Shown one piece after another: positions 48,698 to 58,348 of a stretch of 64,000 nucleotides of DNA. Numbering within the stretch: position 1 is the stretch's first letter; every line of letters begins with the position of its first letter. A model generated the notes under the pieces. It was not told the DNA's origin, did not search any database, and worked only from the letters and a program-made list of their open reading frames with translations. The stretch is taken from assembly GCF_001438655.1 (NCBI RefSeq), contig NZ_JQBR01000003.1:62001-126000 (forward strand), read 5' to 3'. Both the position numbers and the translations under genes were made by a program. Source of the stretch: Pediococcus cellicola. GTDB taxonomy: Bacteria > Bacillota > Bacilli > Lactobacillales > Lactobacillaceae.

Positions 48698-49681
48698 TTA
48701 AGACACGTGACTTGTTCCATTCACGTAGTTCAGCTTAACGCCTTTTTGTACATTAAAAATGTAAACATTAAACCGAATCTTATTTGAACCAATGGACTGC
48801 GCTCGCATTTCTACCCCATTTGCCAATAAATCCCGGCCAGAATAAACTGGCTTCACTTCGTAGCGCACATAATGATGTGTACTTTGGCGGAGATACTTGG
48901 CCGTTTCATTTTCATACTTCGTCATTTGCGGATCATTTAACGACCGTGTCCCTGTAATCAAATTTTTCCAATTATTATTTTGACCAGTTAATTGATAGCC
49001 AATCAAATGACAACGATTATACAGCCAACCGGACTTCAACTTTTTATTATGCCAGCCTGTGGGATCCACATAAAGGGCCGTTCGCGCTTTCTTAGGCATC
49101 AAGCGTTTATTTAGCATCGCATTTGCATCGGTCGCCCGATTTTCACCATCTAAATTACTATACTTTTGCCAAGCACCTTTTTTAGTTGATAAAGTTGCTT
49201 TAGAAAATCCCGGGCGATTTTTATTGATCGTCACTGTTTGTGTACCATGATACTTAAGCGTGCTAAGCTTCGAGCTAGTCGCTGCCTTAGCCTGCTTCAC
49301 GGCAACTTTTTTGACCACCTTATGCACGACTTTTTTCTTACGGACAACTTTTTTCTTCTTTGTAACCTTTTTCTTTTTATGGACCACTTTTCTCTTCTTT
49401 GCGACTTTTTTCTTATGAACCACACGTTTCTTATGTGTTTTTTCCGTAGCTGATAAGGTTAATCCGCGCCGTTTTGCTGTTGTCAGACTCACTCGGTAAA
49501 CCTTTTTGGCACGGTTTAAGCCACGATCATGGCGCTTATAAAAGTAATGCTTTCCGGTCCTGGTAACATAAACATATGTAGTTGCTTGGGCTGTCTTAGT
49601 ATTACTAGGTAACTGTTGCACATTAAACGCAAGCGTAAATGTGGCAATGACCAAAATAACTAATTTTGAAATTTTTTTCAT
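48698..49681 (-). CDS. Secreted DNA/RNA non-specific endonuclease with poly-lysine linker
   Basis: 327 residues. Signal peptide about 1-33. A very basic linker (about 86-132) consists of repeated KKKVV/HKK words. The nuclease domain (about 140-327) has SGWLYNRCHLIGYQLTGQN near 218-236, an NRCH version of the DRGH motif with the catalytic His kept, then NNWKNLITGTRSLNDPQM with the metal-binding Asn and VRYEVKPVYSGRDLLANGV. It belongs to the EndA family of extracellular nucleases. It may take nucleotides from DNA or act in uptake. The poly-lysine stretch could bind DNA or teichoic acids. Confidence 0.87.
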   Translation of the reverse strand: MKKISKLVILVIATFTLAFNVQQLPSNTKTAQATTYVYVTRTGKHYFYKRHDRGLNRAKKVYRVSLTTAKRRGLTLSATEKTHKKRVVHKKKVAKKRKVVHKKKKVTKKKKVVRKKKVVHKVVKKVAVKQAKAATSSKLSTLKYHGTQTVTINKNRPGFSKATLSTKKGAWQKYSNLDGENRATDANAMLNKRLMPKKARTALYVDPTGWHNKKLKSGWLYNRCHLIGYQLTGQNNNWKNLITGTRSLNDPQMTKYENETAKYLRQSTHHYVRYEVKPVYSGRDLLANGVEMRAQSIGSNKIRFNVYIFNVQKGVKLNYVNGTSHVS

Positions 49682-49812
49682 CCTACTCCCCTACTTTCGC
49701 GATAAATAAAAAAATATTTGGGTATTTTTTGCGTATAAATAACCCTTTTTATATTACCGCTCTTTTTAAAAAGTGAAAATGCTAAAAATAATTCGTATAT
49801 TGACCAATTAGT

Positions 49813-49843
49813 CATTGACTTGCCGGTCAATGGTGACTATACT
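49813..49843 (+). promoter_or_regulatory. Promoter of ABC operon overlapped by a TetR-type operator
   Basis: TTGACT (49815-49820), 17-bp spacer, TATACT (49838-49843). The perfect inverted repeat CATTGAC-N6-GTCAATG spans 49813-49832, covering the -35 box, with a partial TTGACC copy just upstream. Binding would block polymerase directly; the TetR protein encoded third in the operon is the obvious ligand. Confidence 0.75.
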
Positions 49844-49895
49844 CGGTGTATCAATTAAACGAACCAATTTTTTTGGTTCATCAGGAGGCTAACCT

Positions 49896-50819
49896 ATGTC
49901 TGAAAAAGTAATTGCCATCAACCATTTACAAAAAAAGTTCGGAAAATTTTTGGCATTAAAAGACGTGACTTTTGAAGTGAAAAAAGGAGAAGTTTTTGGC
50001 TTTATTGGGCCAAACGGGGCAGGAAAGTCCACTACCATTCGAACACTTTTAGGTATTTTACGAGCATCTGGTGGAACAGCCACCATTTTCGGCAAAGACG
50101 TGTGGCAAGATGCTGTGCAAATTCATAAACGTTTAGCTTATGTTCCCGGTGATGTCTACCTATGGCCTAACTTAACCGGTGGTGAAATCATTGATTTATT
50201 CCTGAAACTGAACCACCAGCAGCATAATGCGCGAACGGACGAACTCATCAAACAGTTTGAACTGGATCCTTCAAAGAAAACCCGAACCTATTCTAAGGGT
50301 AACCGCCAAAAAGTAGCTTTAATTGCGGCATTTTCAACCGATGCCGACCTATATATTTTTGACGAACCTACTTCTGGACTTGATCCTTTGAACGAAGAAA
50401 TTTTTCAAAAACAGGTTTTGGCTTTAAAGCAAGATGGCAAAAGTATCCTCTTATCTAGTCATATTTTGTCTGAAGTGGAGCACATGTGTGATCGCATTGG
50501 CATTATTCGAGAAGGACGGCTCATTGAAACCGGGACACTTAATGAAATGCGCCACCTCACCCGGACACTCATCACCGTACAAACTCAAAGCTCATTACCT
50601 GATTTACGCAACTATAATGGCATCCACGACTTTAAGTTAGCCAAGGACGTTATTAATAAAGCGAGTTTCAGTGTTGATTCCGATAAAATGGGGGCTGTTA
50701 TGACCCTTCTCGCGCCACTAAGTATCACAGCGCTACAAAGCACGCCACCAACACTCGAAGATCTTTTCTTACGTTATTATCAAAATGATGAACACGGGGA
50801 TGATCACCATGAAATCTAG
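49896..50819 (+). CDS. ABC exporter ATP-binding protein
   Basis: 307 residues. Walker A GPNGAGKSTT at about 40-49, signature YSKGNRQKVALIAAF (a variant of LSGGQ), Walker B LYIFDEPTSGLDPL and switch His in LLSSHILSEVEHM. It has the C-terminal extension usual for ABC-2 drug or antibiotic exporters. AGGAGG precedes ATG 49896. The permease gene begins inside its last codons and a TetR gene follows, so it forms a regulated exporter operon. Substrate unknown. Confidence 0.92.
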   Translation: MSEKVIAINHLQKKFGKFLALKDVTFEVKKGEVFGFIGPNGAGKSTTIRTLLGILRASGGTATIFGKDVWQDAVQIHKRLAYVPGDVYLWPNLTGGEIIDLFLKLNHQQHNARTDELIKQFELDPSKKTRTYSKGNRQKVALIAAFSTDADLYIFDEPTSGLDPLNEEIFQKQVLALKQDGKSILLSSHILSEVEHMCDRIGIIREGRLIETGTLNEMRHLTRTLITVQTQSSLPDLRNYNGIHDFKLAKDVINKASFSVDSDKMGAVMTLLAPLSITALQSTPPTLEDLFLRYYQNDEHGDDHHEI

Positions 50820-52428
50820 TAACTATCAACAAAGTCTATTTCTAACACGATTTAATCTTAAACGAGATGGTTTGTTAATTCTTGTCTGGGTCCTTGTTTT
50901 GAGTTTGTTAATGAGTGCCGTGGCCTTTAAGTTCAATGATCTGTATGGCACGAAAGACGCCATTTCTAGTATTGTGCTAACACTCAAGACCCCAGCTATG
51001 GTTTCTCTTTTTGGTGCCTTTACTGCTAAAGCTCCTTACACCACTGCAGATATCTTTGCCAGTGAAATGATGGTCTTTATGGCCCTATTTATGGCAATCA
51101 TGAATATTTATTTTGCCGTTCGCAACACACGCGGTGAAGAAAGCAATGGTACTGTCGAATTGATCGCGGCACATGCGGTCGGCAAACAAAGTCCTTTATT
51201 AGCTGCAACCATCGAATTATTTTTAATTAACCTCTTCATGGGTTGTCTTTTCTTTTTGGGAATTCAAATTTCTGGAATGACGGGAATGTCCACAATTGGT
51301 AATCTTCTCACTGGAAGTGGACTTGCTGCCTGTGGGTTCCTATTCGGAAGTAGCTCCCTATTTATGGCGCAAATCAGCGACAATCCTCGTGGTGCAACCA
51401 TGCTTAGTTATTTATTTTTAGGTGTCACTTACCTAATACGAATGATCACAGACGTTAAAAACGCGGACTGGACCTATCTTTCCCCTTTTGGTTGGGTCGA
51501 AAAATTATCAATTTATGATCAAAATAACTGGCTTCCAGTGTTATTCATGCTAAGTCTGACGACGGTACTTCTTCTATTAACTTTTTATGCAAACCGGCAT
51601 CGTGATGTGGGCGCAGGCTTACTTACCACGCGAGGCGGAAGAAAACGCGCCACCTTTCTACTAAGTGGTCCCTTTACTCTAGTCATGCGTCTCGATCGAC
51701 TTAGCCTAATTGCTTGGATACTGGGCCTTTGTGTCATGGGAATTTCGTATGGTTCTATTTTTGGAACGGTTGGCGATATTCTCAAAGCTAATCCTATGAT
51801 GGGCTCTCTTTTAGGGAAAAACGCGCTGAATGCTGCCAGTCATCTCATCGTACTCAAGTTTGCTGCCTTGCTACTCATTGTCTTTGCCGTCTTGGCAACC
51901 GTACCCAGCATGCAAACTTTACTACGCATCAATAATGACGAACGCAAAGGCTGGTTGGAGCAAATTCACGCCAAGGCAATTTCTCGCAACCATATTTTTA
52001 TAAGTTATGTAGCTGTTGCTTTGATCATGGGCACATTTACCTTATTGGCTGCCATTTTTGGAATGTGGTTAGCTAATGCAGCCGTTATGAAGGATCCTTT
52101 AACACTAACCCGCTTGTTACGTGGCTTTTGGGGCTATTTGCCTGCCTTGTATGTTATCTTGGGAATTGGTGCACTACTCGTTGGGTGGCTGCCAAAATTG
52201 CAGGCAATCATCTGGCTTCTCCCTATTTACGGCTTGATTAGTCTATACTTTGGGAATCTCATGAATATTCCTAAATGGGCCCAACAAATCACCCCTTATG
52301 GTTGGATCAATCAAGTCCCGGTTAATAATGTCAACTGGACTAACTTTGGTCTTTTATTACTGCTAGCCCTAATCTTATTCATAGTAGGATTCATTGGATA
52401 TCAAAAACGAGATCTACTCGAAAATTAG
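50809..52428 (+). CDS. ABC-2 type exporter permease
   Basis: About 539 residues with roughly twelve membrane segments in two halves, as in fused ABC-2 permeases of the tetronasin/polyketide-exporter kind (ARNTRGEESNGTVELIAAHA-like segment RNTRGEESNGTVELI after the second helix, and RINNDERKGWLEQIHAKAIS in the second half). ATG 50809 follows GGGGATG within the ATPase gene's end. Works with the upstream ATPase; drug efflux is likely by family and TetR context. Confidence 0.88.
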   Translation: MKSSNYQQSLFLTRFNLKRDGLLILVWVLVLSLLMSAVAFKFNDLYGTKDAISSIVLTLKTPAMVSLFGAFTAKAPYTTADIFASEMMVFMALFMAIMNIYFAVRNTRGEESNGTVELIAAHAVGKQSPLLAATIELFLINLFMGCLFFLGIQISGMTGMSTIGNLLTGSGLAACGFLFGSSSLFMAQISDNPRGATMLSYLFLGVTYLIRMITDVKNADWTYLSPFGWVEKLSIYDQNNWLPVLFMLSLTTVLLLLTFYANRHRDVGAGLLTTRGGRKRATFLLSGPFTLVMRLDRLSLIAWILGLCVMGISYGSIFGTVGDILKANPMMGSLLGKNALNAASHLIVLKFAALLLIVFAVLATVPSMQTLLRINNDERKGWLEQIHAKAISRNHIFISYVAVALIMGTFTLLAAIFGMWLANAAVMKDPLTLTRLLRGFWGYLPALYVILGIGALLVGWLPKLQAIIWLLPIYGLISLYFGNLMNIPKWAQQITPYGWINQVPVNNVNWTNFGLLLLLALILFIVGFIGYQKRDLLEN

Positions 52429-52446
52429 CGAAAGGATGCGTCCTTA

Positions 52447-53097
52447 ATGACCGAAAAAGATACTAAGATACCAAAAGATCCGGAAAAAATCACACGCATC
52501 ATGACCAACGCTTTAGATGAATTTGCCCACCACGGTTACCGAGGGACAAAAACAGCGAATATTGCCGACAAAGCGGCTGTCTCAAAAGGCATTATTTTCC
52601 GTTATTATGGTAATAAGGCTCATCTCTACCTAGCCACTGTGAAATATGCAACTGACCATATCATGGCGGTCGCTGATTACCGTGTTTGGCAAGATTCACA
52701 AGACTTAGGTGAAATGATCGCTAACGCCACTAAGTATAAAATTCAACTGCAATTAAAATACCCAGAAGAATTTAAAGTTTTGCTGGATGCTTACGCAGAG
52801 GTTGGGGATGCCCCCGCCCCTTTAAAACATGAAATTGCTCAATTTTACGCCCAACAAACTAGCGGTAACATTAAAGCGCTCATTGCTCCTGTTTTAGATC
52901 GTCTAGCCATTCGCGATGATGTCAGTCGAGAAAGTATTCAAAATTTGATGATGGGCATGATGACTCAAATTGGTGCGGAAACTAAAGCTTTTATGCAAAA
53001 ACATCCACAGGCCAGTTTGACTGATTTCGATACCATCATCAAACACGCCAAACAATATGTAACCATTTTGGAACATGGTTTTTTAAAAAAATCTTGA
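52447..53097 (+). CDS. TetR family regulator of the ABC exporter operon
   Basis: 216 residues: N-terminal HTH (about 15-62) with ALDEFAHHGYRGTKTANIAD and GIIFRYYGNKAHLYL, then a helical ligand domain. Third gene of the operon, 18 bp behind the permease. The palindrome on the operon's promoter is its probable site, giving ligand-induced autoregulation. Confidence 0.9.
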   Translation: MTEKDTKIPKDPEKITRIMTNALDEFAHHGYRGTKTANIADKAAVSKGIIFRYYGNKAHLYLATVKYATDHIMAVADYRVWQDSQDLGEMIANATKYKIQLQLKYPEEFKVLLDAYAEVGDAPAPLKHEIAQFYAQQTSGNIKALIAPVLDRLAIRDDVSRESIQNLMMGMMTQIGAETKAFMQKHPQASLTDFDTIIKHAKQYVTILEHGFLKKS

Positions 53098-53104
53098 TGC
53101 TATA

Positions 53105-53144
53105 CGCAAATCTTAGAAATAATTCTCTAGGATTTGCGTTTTTT
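53105..53144 (+). terminator. Terminator of the ABC-TetR operon
   Basis: CGCAAATC / GATTTGCG with inner TTAGA / TCTAG pairing and a T6 run. Confidence 0.85.
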
Positions 53145-53441
53145 ATTTGGTAAATTTAAAAAATGAAATTGCTTTATTAATACTAAAAAAATAGTATAAT
53201 AGCGGTGTGGAAAATTAATTTCATCCAATTTAGCGGCTTATCTCCTATTTTTTTGATAAAGCAACGCAAATACGCTTAGCCTTTGGCAGAATTAAGATGA
53301 TTATTGTAAAATTAAATATTACAAATATATGAAAAATCAAAAATATATTGAATAGATGATTAAATTTGTGGTATTATTTTATCTGCGTCCCTTTTTAGAA
53401 TTCTAACTATAAAAAAATAAGTAGCTTGGAGGAAACGGCAT
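53145..53441 (+). promoter_or_regulatory. Leader and promoters of the AraC-type regulator gene
   Basis: About 300 bp with no gene. TTGAAT (53348-53353), 18-bp spacer, TATTAT (53372-53377) is the best promoter; TAGTATAATAG near 53192-53202 is a second -10, lying on an inverted repeat ATACTA / TAGTAT (53180-53197) that may bind a regulator. Transcription from the upstream site would make a leader of about 230 nt. Confidence 0.5.
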
Positions 53442-54242
53442 ATGTTCTATTATGACTATGACCAACTTAACTTTGCACAACATAAATTAGATTCAAAAAA
53501 ATCAAATTACTTACTTCGTTTTTCCTTTTTAGAATACAGTCTAATCTTTAACTTCGAAAAAAGAGAACCAGCACGTGCCAAACGTGAAGTGGCCTCTTTC
53601 TTTGAGCGCCACAGTGACCTCGTGGCAGAGGCAACTCACGAAGAATTGCACCGGAGCCTAATTAATATCGTGAGTGACTTTACCATGACTGGTTTATCCA
53701 ATCATTTTAATGCCACCAACTTTGTACAATTACGTGAAGCTTATTTTGACTGGCTCACGCCGGAAAAACCGGAAAACACCGAAATTTTCCGCAAAATTTT
53801 AGAATTAATCTGCAAAGACTTTTTCAATTTACAAACACCAGAGGATGAAATCACCTCAACCGATACGGTACCTAAGCAGGTTTATCAAATTACATATTAC
53901 GTCAATATGCACTTGTATGATAAAATGCAGCCAATTCGCATCGCCGAGTATTTAAACCTCTCGTATCAGTATGTCTCCCGCTTGTTCACTCACACAATGG
54001 GGATGTCTATTCAAAGTTATATTGATAAGCAACGAGTTGACGAATCCAAAAAGCTACTTTTGCATACCGATTTACCTTTAAGTGAAATCGCCCGTATGCT
54101 CAATTACTACGATTCCAGTAATTACATTAAGCATTTCAAAAAGTTCTCTGACACCACGCCTAAACAGTACCGTTTGCACAATCAACGCAAACGATCGCAT
54201 TCCGATCAGGTTACTTTCTCTAAAGAAAGTCAAATTCTTTAA
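53442..54242 (+). CDS. AraC family transcriptional regulator
   Basis: 266 residues. C-terminal double HTH at about 145-245: MQPIRIAEYLNLSYQYVSRL, FTHTMGMSIQSYIDKQRVDE, LPLSEIARMLNYYDSSNYIK and the family signature HFKKFSDTTPKQYR. The N-terminal 130 residues are helical and not a recognised sugar-binding cupin; they may be a specialised sensor. GGAGG precedes ATG 53442. It lies between two ABC exporter units but in neither operon. Target unknown. Confidence 0.88.
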   Translation: MFYYDYDQLNFAQHKLDSKKSNYLLRFSFLEYSLIFNFEKREPARAKREVASFFERHSDLVAEATHEELHRSLINIVSDFTMTGLSNHFNATNFVQLREAYFDWLTPEKPENTEIFRKILELICKDFFNLQTPEDEITSTDTVPKQVYQITYYVNMHLYDKMQPIRIAEYLNLSYQYVSRLFTHTMGMSIQSYIDKQRVDESKKLLLHTDLPLSEIARMLNYYDSSNYIKHFKKFSDTTPKQYRLHNQRKRSHSDQVTFSKESQIL

Positions 54243-54250
54243 GTATTCAA

Positions 54251-54295
54251 AAACCATCCCACTAAATTCGCTGGAATTTAATGAGATGGTTTTTT
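54251..54295. terminator. Terminator between araC-type and tetR genes
   Basis: AAACCATCCCACTAAATTC / GAATTTAATGAGATGGTT with a T6 tail on the plus strand; A-rich on the other side and so usable by the converging gene. Confidence 0.8.
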
Positions 54296-54334
54296 ATGTG
54301 CTTTTTATTTTACTTCTACCAATAATGAAGCCAT

Positions 54335-54895
54335 TCATTTTAAAATGCGATCTAATACGCCTTCAATGAGATCTGTAAATAGCTGTTTGTAATCACCTGT
54401 GGGCAATTCCTCCTGATGATTATTTACCACAACCAGTGCTTCAAACAACTGCTGCACTCGAGCCATTGTCATTTCTGGACGCAATAAGTTGCGTGTTTGC
54501 CAGTGTTTAATTAGTTGAAAAACCGTATGATACATAAAATCATCCTGCATCGAAGAGTTATCCTTAATTAATTGTTTTAACTTAGGATTCGTATACCATG
54601 CCTGCAAAATAAGGCTTACATTCATTTGAGCCATTAGTTGGTGAATTACCTTGGGCAACAGGGTTCGTGGCTCTTCATCAAGGTCATTGTCATTAAGCAC
54701 AGTTTGTTTAACGCGATCATTTTCAGCTGCATAAACTTGAATAAAAATCTCTTCTTTGGAGTTATAAAAACGATAGAAAGTACCGGTCGCGACCCCCGCA
54801 TGCTGCGTTATTTTGACAATATTAGTTCCCTTAAATCCGTATTCCTTAAACATTTGCTGCGCCGAATTAAAGATTTTCTGTTGTTTGTCTTGCAT
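54335..54895 (-). CDS. TetR family regulator of the FtsX-type ABC operon
   Basis: About 186 residues with HTH at 8-55 (MFKEYGFKGTNIVKITQHAG, TGTFYRFYNSKEEIF) and a helical ligand domain. ATG 54895 is chosen with GGGGAG 11 nt upstream; GTG 54907 is an alternative. It lies 36 bp behind the permease gene on the same strand, so it is probably the operon's regulator. Confidence 0.87.
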   Translation of the reverse strand: MQDKQQKIFNSAQQMFKEYGFKGTNIVKITQHAGVATGTFYRFYNSKEEIFIQVYAAENDRVKQTVLNDNDLDEEPRTLLPKVIHQLMAQMNVSLILQAWYTNPKLKQLIKDNSSMQDDFMYHTVFQLIKHWQTRNLLRPEMTMARVQQLFEALVVVNNHQEELPTGDYKQLFTDLIEGVLDRILK

Positions 54896-54931
54896 ATCAG
54901 TTGTCACTCCCCGTTATTTCTTATCTGAAAA

Positions 54932-57496
54932 TTACTCACTTGCTGCCAGCGCATCCAACATCTCAATACGTTTCAACCGATAATGCGTCAAAATGCCAAT
55001 GATTAAACTGAACAATCCAGTGATCAACGCCGACCAGAGGTAGCCAGGATAATGGATAGTCATTGGAAATAAAATACTACCGGTTTGGGCCTTAATCATA
55101 ATAAATCGGTGTAAGAAAATTCCGATTCCCCAACCAACGACAATGCCAACGATAGTAAAAATGACGTTCTCACGGGCTACGTATGCTGTTACTTCGCGAT
55201 CATAAAAGCCCAGAACTTTGATTGTGGCAAGTTCGCGCATTCGTTCAGAAATATTAATATTAGTTAGATTGTATAAGACCACCAAAGCTAAAGCACCGGA
55301 CATCACAATCATAATTAAAACAACTGAACCCAGTCCGCCAGTACTTAAAGCACTAGCAGCATATCTTGGAAAACTCACGTTTAAAACACCCGTCTGTTTG
55401 AGCAACTGACGACTAAGTTCATCCCGTTGCGTTTTTTTGATCTGACGCGTTTTTATCAATCGCGAGGTGGCGCGATAAGTTTTGTGTGTTAGTTTTCGGT
55501 AGTATGTAGGCGTCGTATAAATCCAGTGGCCCGCATAATTTTTAATGACCCCAGAAACTTTGGCACGAACCCGTTTTCCATTAACTTGGAGTGAGACATA
55601 GCCCCCTTTTTTGGCATTCATATCAGTCGCTAATTTTTCTGATAAAATGACCCCGTCATTGGCTAGTTCTATTGATTGGCCATTTTTCAGGCTATTCAAA
55701 CTCACAAACTGCTTAAAATGAGTCTTCGTCTTAGGAACCACCATCGTCACCGTATCATTGGCTGTTCCATGCGTTGGTCTTGCTGTCACTGATTTAATTA
55801 GCACTTCTTTTTGTGCAGAAATTTGGTCTGTGTGCACCTTTCGGTTTGCTTTATCGACCGTAACAATTGCTTGAAAATGCTGAACATCATCATATTGCGC
55901 AGGAACCAAATCATCGACAGAATTTTGAATGCCAAATCCGGTCAAAATTAGTCCCGTACAACCCGCAATTCCCACAATTGTCATCAACATGCGGCCTTTA
56001 TATCGAAATAAGTTACGGTAACTGACCTTCTGATTAAAACTTAATCGTTTCCACAGTGGCGTGATTCTTTCCAATAGGATTCGTTTGCCGGCTTTGGGCG
56101 CACGTTCTCGCATTAAATTTGTTGGTACTTCACGTAAATTAATCATCAAGACGCTTAAGGCACTACCAAGTGTCGCAATTAAGCCGGCAATCATGGCTTC
56201 TATCAAATAAGACCATGGCATAACTCCCACAAATTGCGTTAAATTATTATTGGTTAAAAGGCTGAAAATAAATTGAGGCAGGGTCAGCATCCCGAGCACA
56301 CTTCCCAATCCAGCTCCTAGAATACCAGCTAACAGTGTGTAGATAATATACTTCATCGCAATTTCATGTTTGGTATAACCTAGCGCTCGCATCAACCCAA
56401 TTTCACGACGGTTCTTTTCCACCATGCGTGAAACTGTTGTAAAGGTAATCAAGATAGCAATAAATAAGAAGAAACCTGGAAAAATAATCGCAATGGCCGC
56501 AATGCTGTGCGACTCATCAAAATAATCTTGATAACCCGGATTGGCACTGCGCTCATTATAGAAATAGCTTGGTTTATCAATCGCTTTAATTTGCGTTTCT
56601 GCTTGTTTAATTTTGGTTTTAGCGGCCGTCAACTTCTGCTTAGCAGCCTTCGTTTTAGCTGTTTGATACCCATTTGGTACCTTATCCAACTGTTTTTCTT
56701 GCTGCACCACTTGCGCTTTTTGGCGATTTAACTTTGCTTGGGCCGTATTTTGTAACTGCTTTTGACGTTCCTGTGGTCGCTTGCTAAGTTGCTTTTTTAA
56801 CTTATTTTTTTGAGAGTCTACATAATTATTATACTTATCTGTGCCGGCTGCATACTGATTGGGATTTTTAAATGCTACAGCAATACCCGCATAGACTTTT
56901 TGCTTAAAAACTTGGTTAGGGACATATGCAAAATAATTGACGGTTCCGTTACCCAAATTCGTGGTGCCACGATCGGTACTACTAATATACTGAGGGGAGT
57001 TAACAAAGCCAACCACCTTAAACGTGTGTCGCCTTAAATTATCGTTTTTTGGTAGACGATAGGTATCACCAATTTGATAACCATTTTCTTTAGCCTTATG
57101 GTCCAAAACCATTTCATTAGCTCGGCGTGGCAGTTTGCCACTCACTAATTTTAGTTGATCCAATGACGCTTGTTTTTGGTAACCATACACACTCACAATT
57201 TGGCTTCGACTTTTTTGCAAAGTCGTCATATGAAAGGGCATGGCGGTTTTTACTTGCTTAGTTTGCTTAATTGAAGTTAAGTCGCGGTTCGTTAATCCTA
57301 TTGTGGCGCTTACTTTCACATCACTTAACTTTTGTTGTTTGAAGTAATGATTGGCAGATTGATTCAGATCAGGGCCAACACTACGAATTCCGACATAAAG
57401 CAAAGATCCTAGCAAAATAATGAGGACAATTGAGATAAACTTCCCCATCGACTGGCTAATTTCACGAATGGTAGCCTTAAAATATGTTCGATTCAT
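54932..57496 (-). CDS. FtsX-like ABC transporter permease with large extracellular domain
   Basis: 854 residues. An N-terminal membrane helix (about 16-38), an extracellular domain containing a long Gln/Lys-rich coiled coil (about 225-300), then an FtsX block (YFDESHSIAAIAIIFPGFFL; about 330-450), a second extracellular part and a final FtsX block with four helices in all per half (ITVSRMVEKNRREIGLMRAL-like segment TTVSRMVEKNRREIGLMRAL). The organisation matches large putative peptide-antibiotic or lipid exporters of Firmicutes. ATG 57496 follows AGGTG. It pairs with the LolD-like ATPase upstream. Confidence 0.87.
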   Translation of the reverse strand: MNRTYFKATIREISQSMGKFISIVLIILLGSLLYVGIRSVGPDLNQSANHYFKQQKLSDVKVSATIGLTNRDLTSIKQTKQVKTAMPFHMTTLQKSRSQIVSVYGYQKQASLDQLKLVSGKLPRRANEMVLDHKAKENGYQIGDTYRLPKNDNLRRHTFKVVGFVNSPQYISSTDRGTTNLGNGTVNYFAYVPNQVFKQKVYAGIAVAFKNPNQYAAGTDKYNNYVDSQKNKLKKQLSKRPQERQKQLQNTAQAKLNRQKAQVVQQEKQLDKVPNGYQTAKTKAAKQKLTAAKTKIKQAETQIKAIDKPSYFYNERSANPGYQDYFDESHSIAAIAIIFPGFFLFIAILITFTTVSRMVEKNRREIGLMRALGYTKHEIAMKYIIYTLLAGILGAGLGSVLGMLTLPQFIFSLLTNNNLTQFVGVMPWSYLIEAMIAGLIATLGSALSVLMINLREVPTNLMRERAPKAGKRILLERITPLWKRLSFNQKVSYRNLFRYKGRMLMTIVGIAGCTGLILTGFGIQNSVDDLVPAQYDDVQHFQAIVTVDKANRKVHTDQISAQKEVLIKSVTARPTHGTANDTVTMVVPKTKTHFKQFVSLNSLKNGQSIELANDGVILSEKLATDMNAKKGGYVSLQVNGKRVRAKVSGVIKNYAGHWIYTTPTYYRKLTHKTYRATSRLIKTRQIKKTQRDELSRQLLKQTGVLNVSFPRYAASALSTGGLGSVVLIMIVMSGALALVVLYNLTNINISERMRELATIKVLGFYDREVTAYVARENVIFTIVGIVVGWGIGIFLHRFIMIKAQTGSILFPMTIHYPGYLWSALITGLFSLIIGILTHYRLKRIEMLDALAASE

Positions 57497-57504
57497 TTTT
57501 ACAC

Positions 57505-58206
57505 CTACCATTCAATGTCTTCAACGGGAGTTGGTTGCTTGTTGATGTCAATTCCTTGAACCTTAGCGTCCTTTAAGTGGATCACTTTGTCTGCCATTGG
57601 CGCAATCATGGAGTTATGGGTCACAATGAGGACCGTTCGTTTTGTTTTTCGCGCTGTATCTTGTAAAAGCTTAAGGATCTGTTTACCCGTATGATAGTCC
57701 AAAGCACCAGTTGGCTCATCACAAAGCAAGAGCTTCGGATTTTTAGCAAGTGCGCGTGCAATGGCCACCCGCTGTTGTTCCCCACCAGATAATTGAGCCG
57801 GAAAATTAGCCATCCGTTGCGCCAGTCCCACATGTTTTAAGGTTTCTTCCACATCCAAGGCATCGTCTGTGACTTGGCTGGCCAATTCCACATTTTCTTT
57901 AGCTGTTAAATTAGGAATCAGATTGTAAAATTGGAAGACGAAGCCAACCATGGTACGTCGATATTCCGTCAATTGTCGTTCATTGTAAGTCGCAATATCT
58001 TGACCATCAATCAAAATATTGCCCGAGCTGGGGTGATCCATGCCACCCAACATATTTAAAACGGTCGATTTTCCTGCCCCTGATTCACCTAAAATAATCA
58101 CCAGTTCACCTTCATCGATATCAAAACTGATCTTATCATTGGCGACAATCACGTTGTTTTCCATCACATACTGTTTCGTTTCATCTTTTAAAGTAATAAA
58201 TGCCAT
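57505..58206 (-). CDS. LolD/MacB-type ABC ATPase
   Basis: 233 residues. Walker [18 protein letters not shown] at about 39-55, Q-loop [15 protein letters not shown], signature [15 protein letters not shown], Walker [13 protein letters not shown] and switch His in VTHNS. ATG 58206 has AAGGAGCGG upstream. An extended -10 (TGCTATAAT) lies about 40 bp before it on the minus strand. First gene of an ATPase-permease-TetR operon for export or envelope stress. Confidence 0.92.
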   Translation of the reverse strand: MAFITLKDETKQYVMENNVIVANDKISFDIDEGELVIILGESGAGKSTVLNMLGGMDHPSSGNILIDGQDIATYNERQLTEYRRTMVGFVFQFYNLIPNLTAKENVELASQVTDDALDVEETLKHVGLAQRMANFPAQLSGGEQQRVAIARALAKNPKLLLCDEPTGALDYHTGKQILKLLQDTARKTKRTVLIVTHNSMIAPMADKVIHLKDAKVQGIDINKQPTPVEDIEW

Positions 58207-58285
58207 TTTAATATCCGCTCCTTCAGCTATCGCGCTAATAATTGAATTATAGCATTTAAAATTCTTCAATCACGATAGTTAGGCA

Positions 58286-58342
58286 AAATAAAAACACCAG
58301 CTGAAAGAAGCGTATCGTCTCTTTTCGTATCATCTGATGTTT
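58286..58342 (-). terminator. Probable terminator of the hydrolase gene
   Basis: On the minus strand AAACATCAG / CTGGTGTTT with a long internal loop, followed by a T-rich tail. Less regular than others here. Confidence 0.5.
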
Positions 58343-58348
58343 ATTAAA

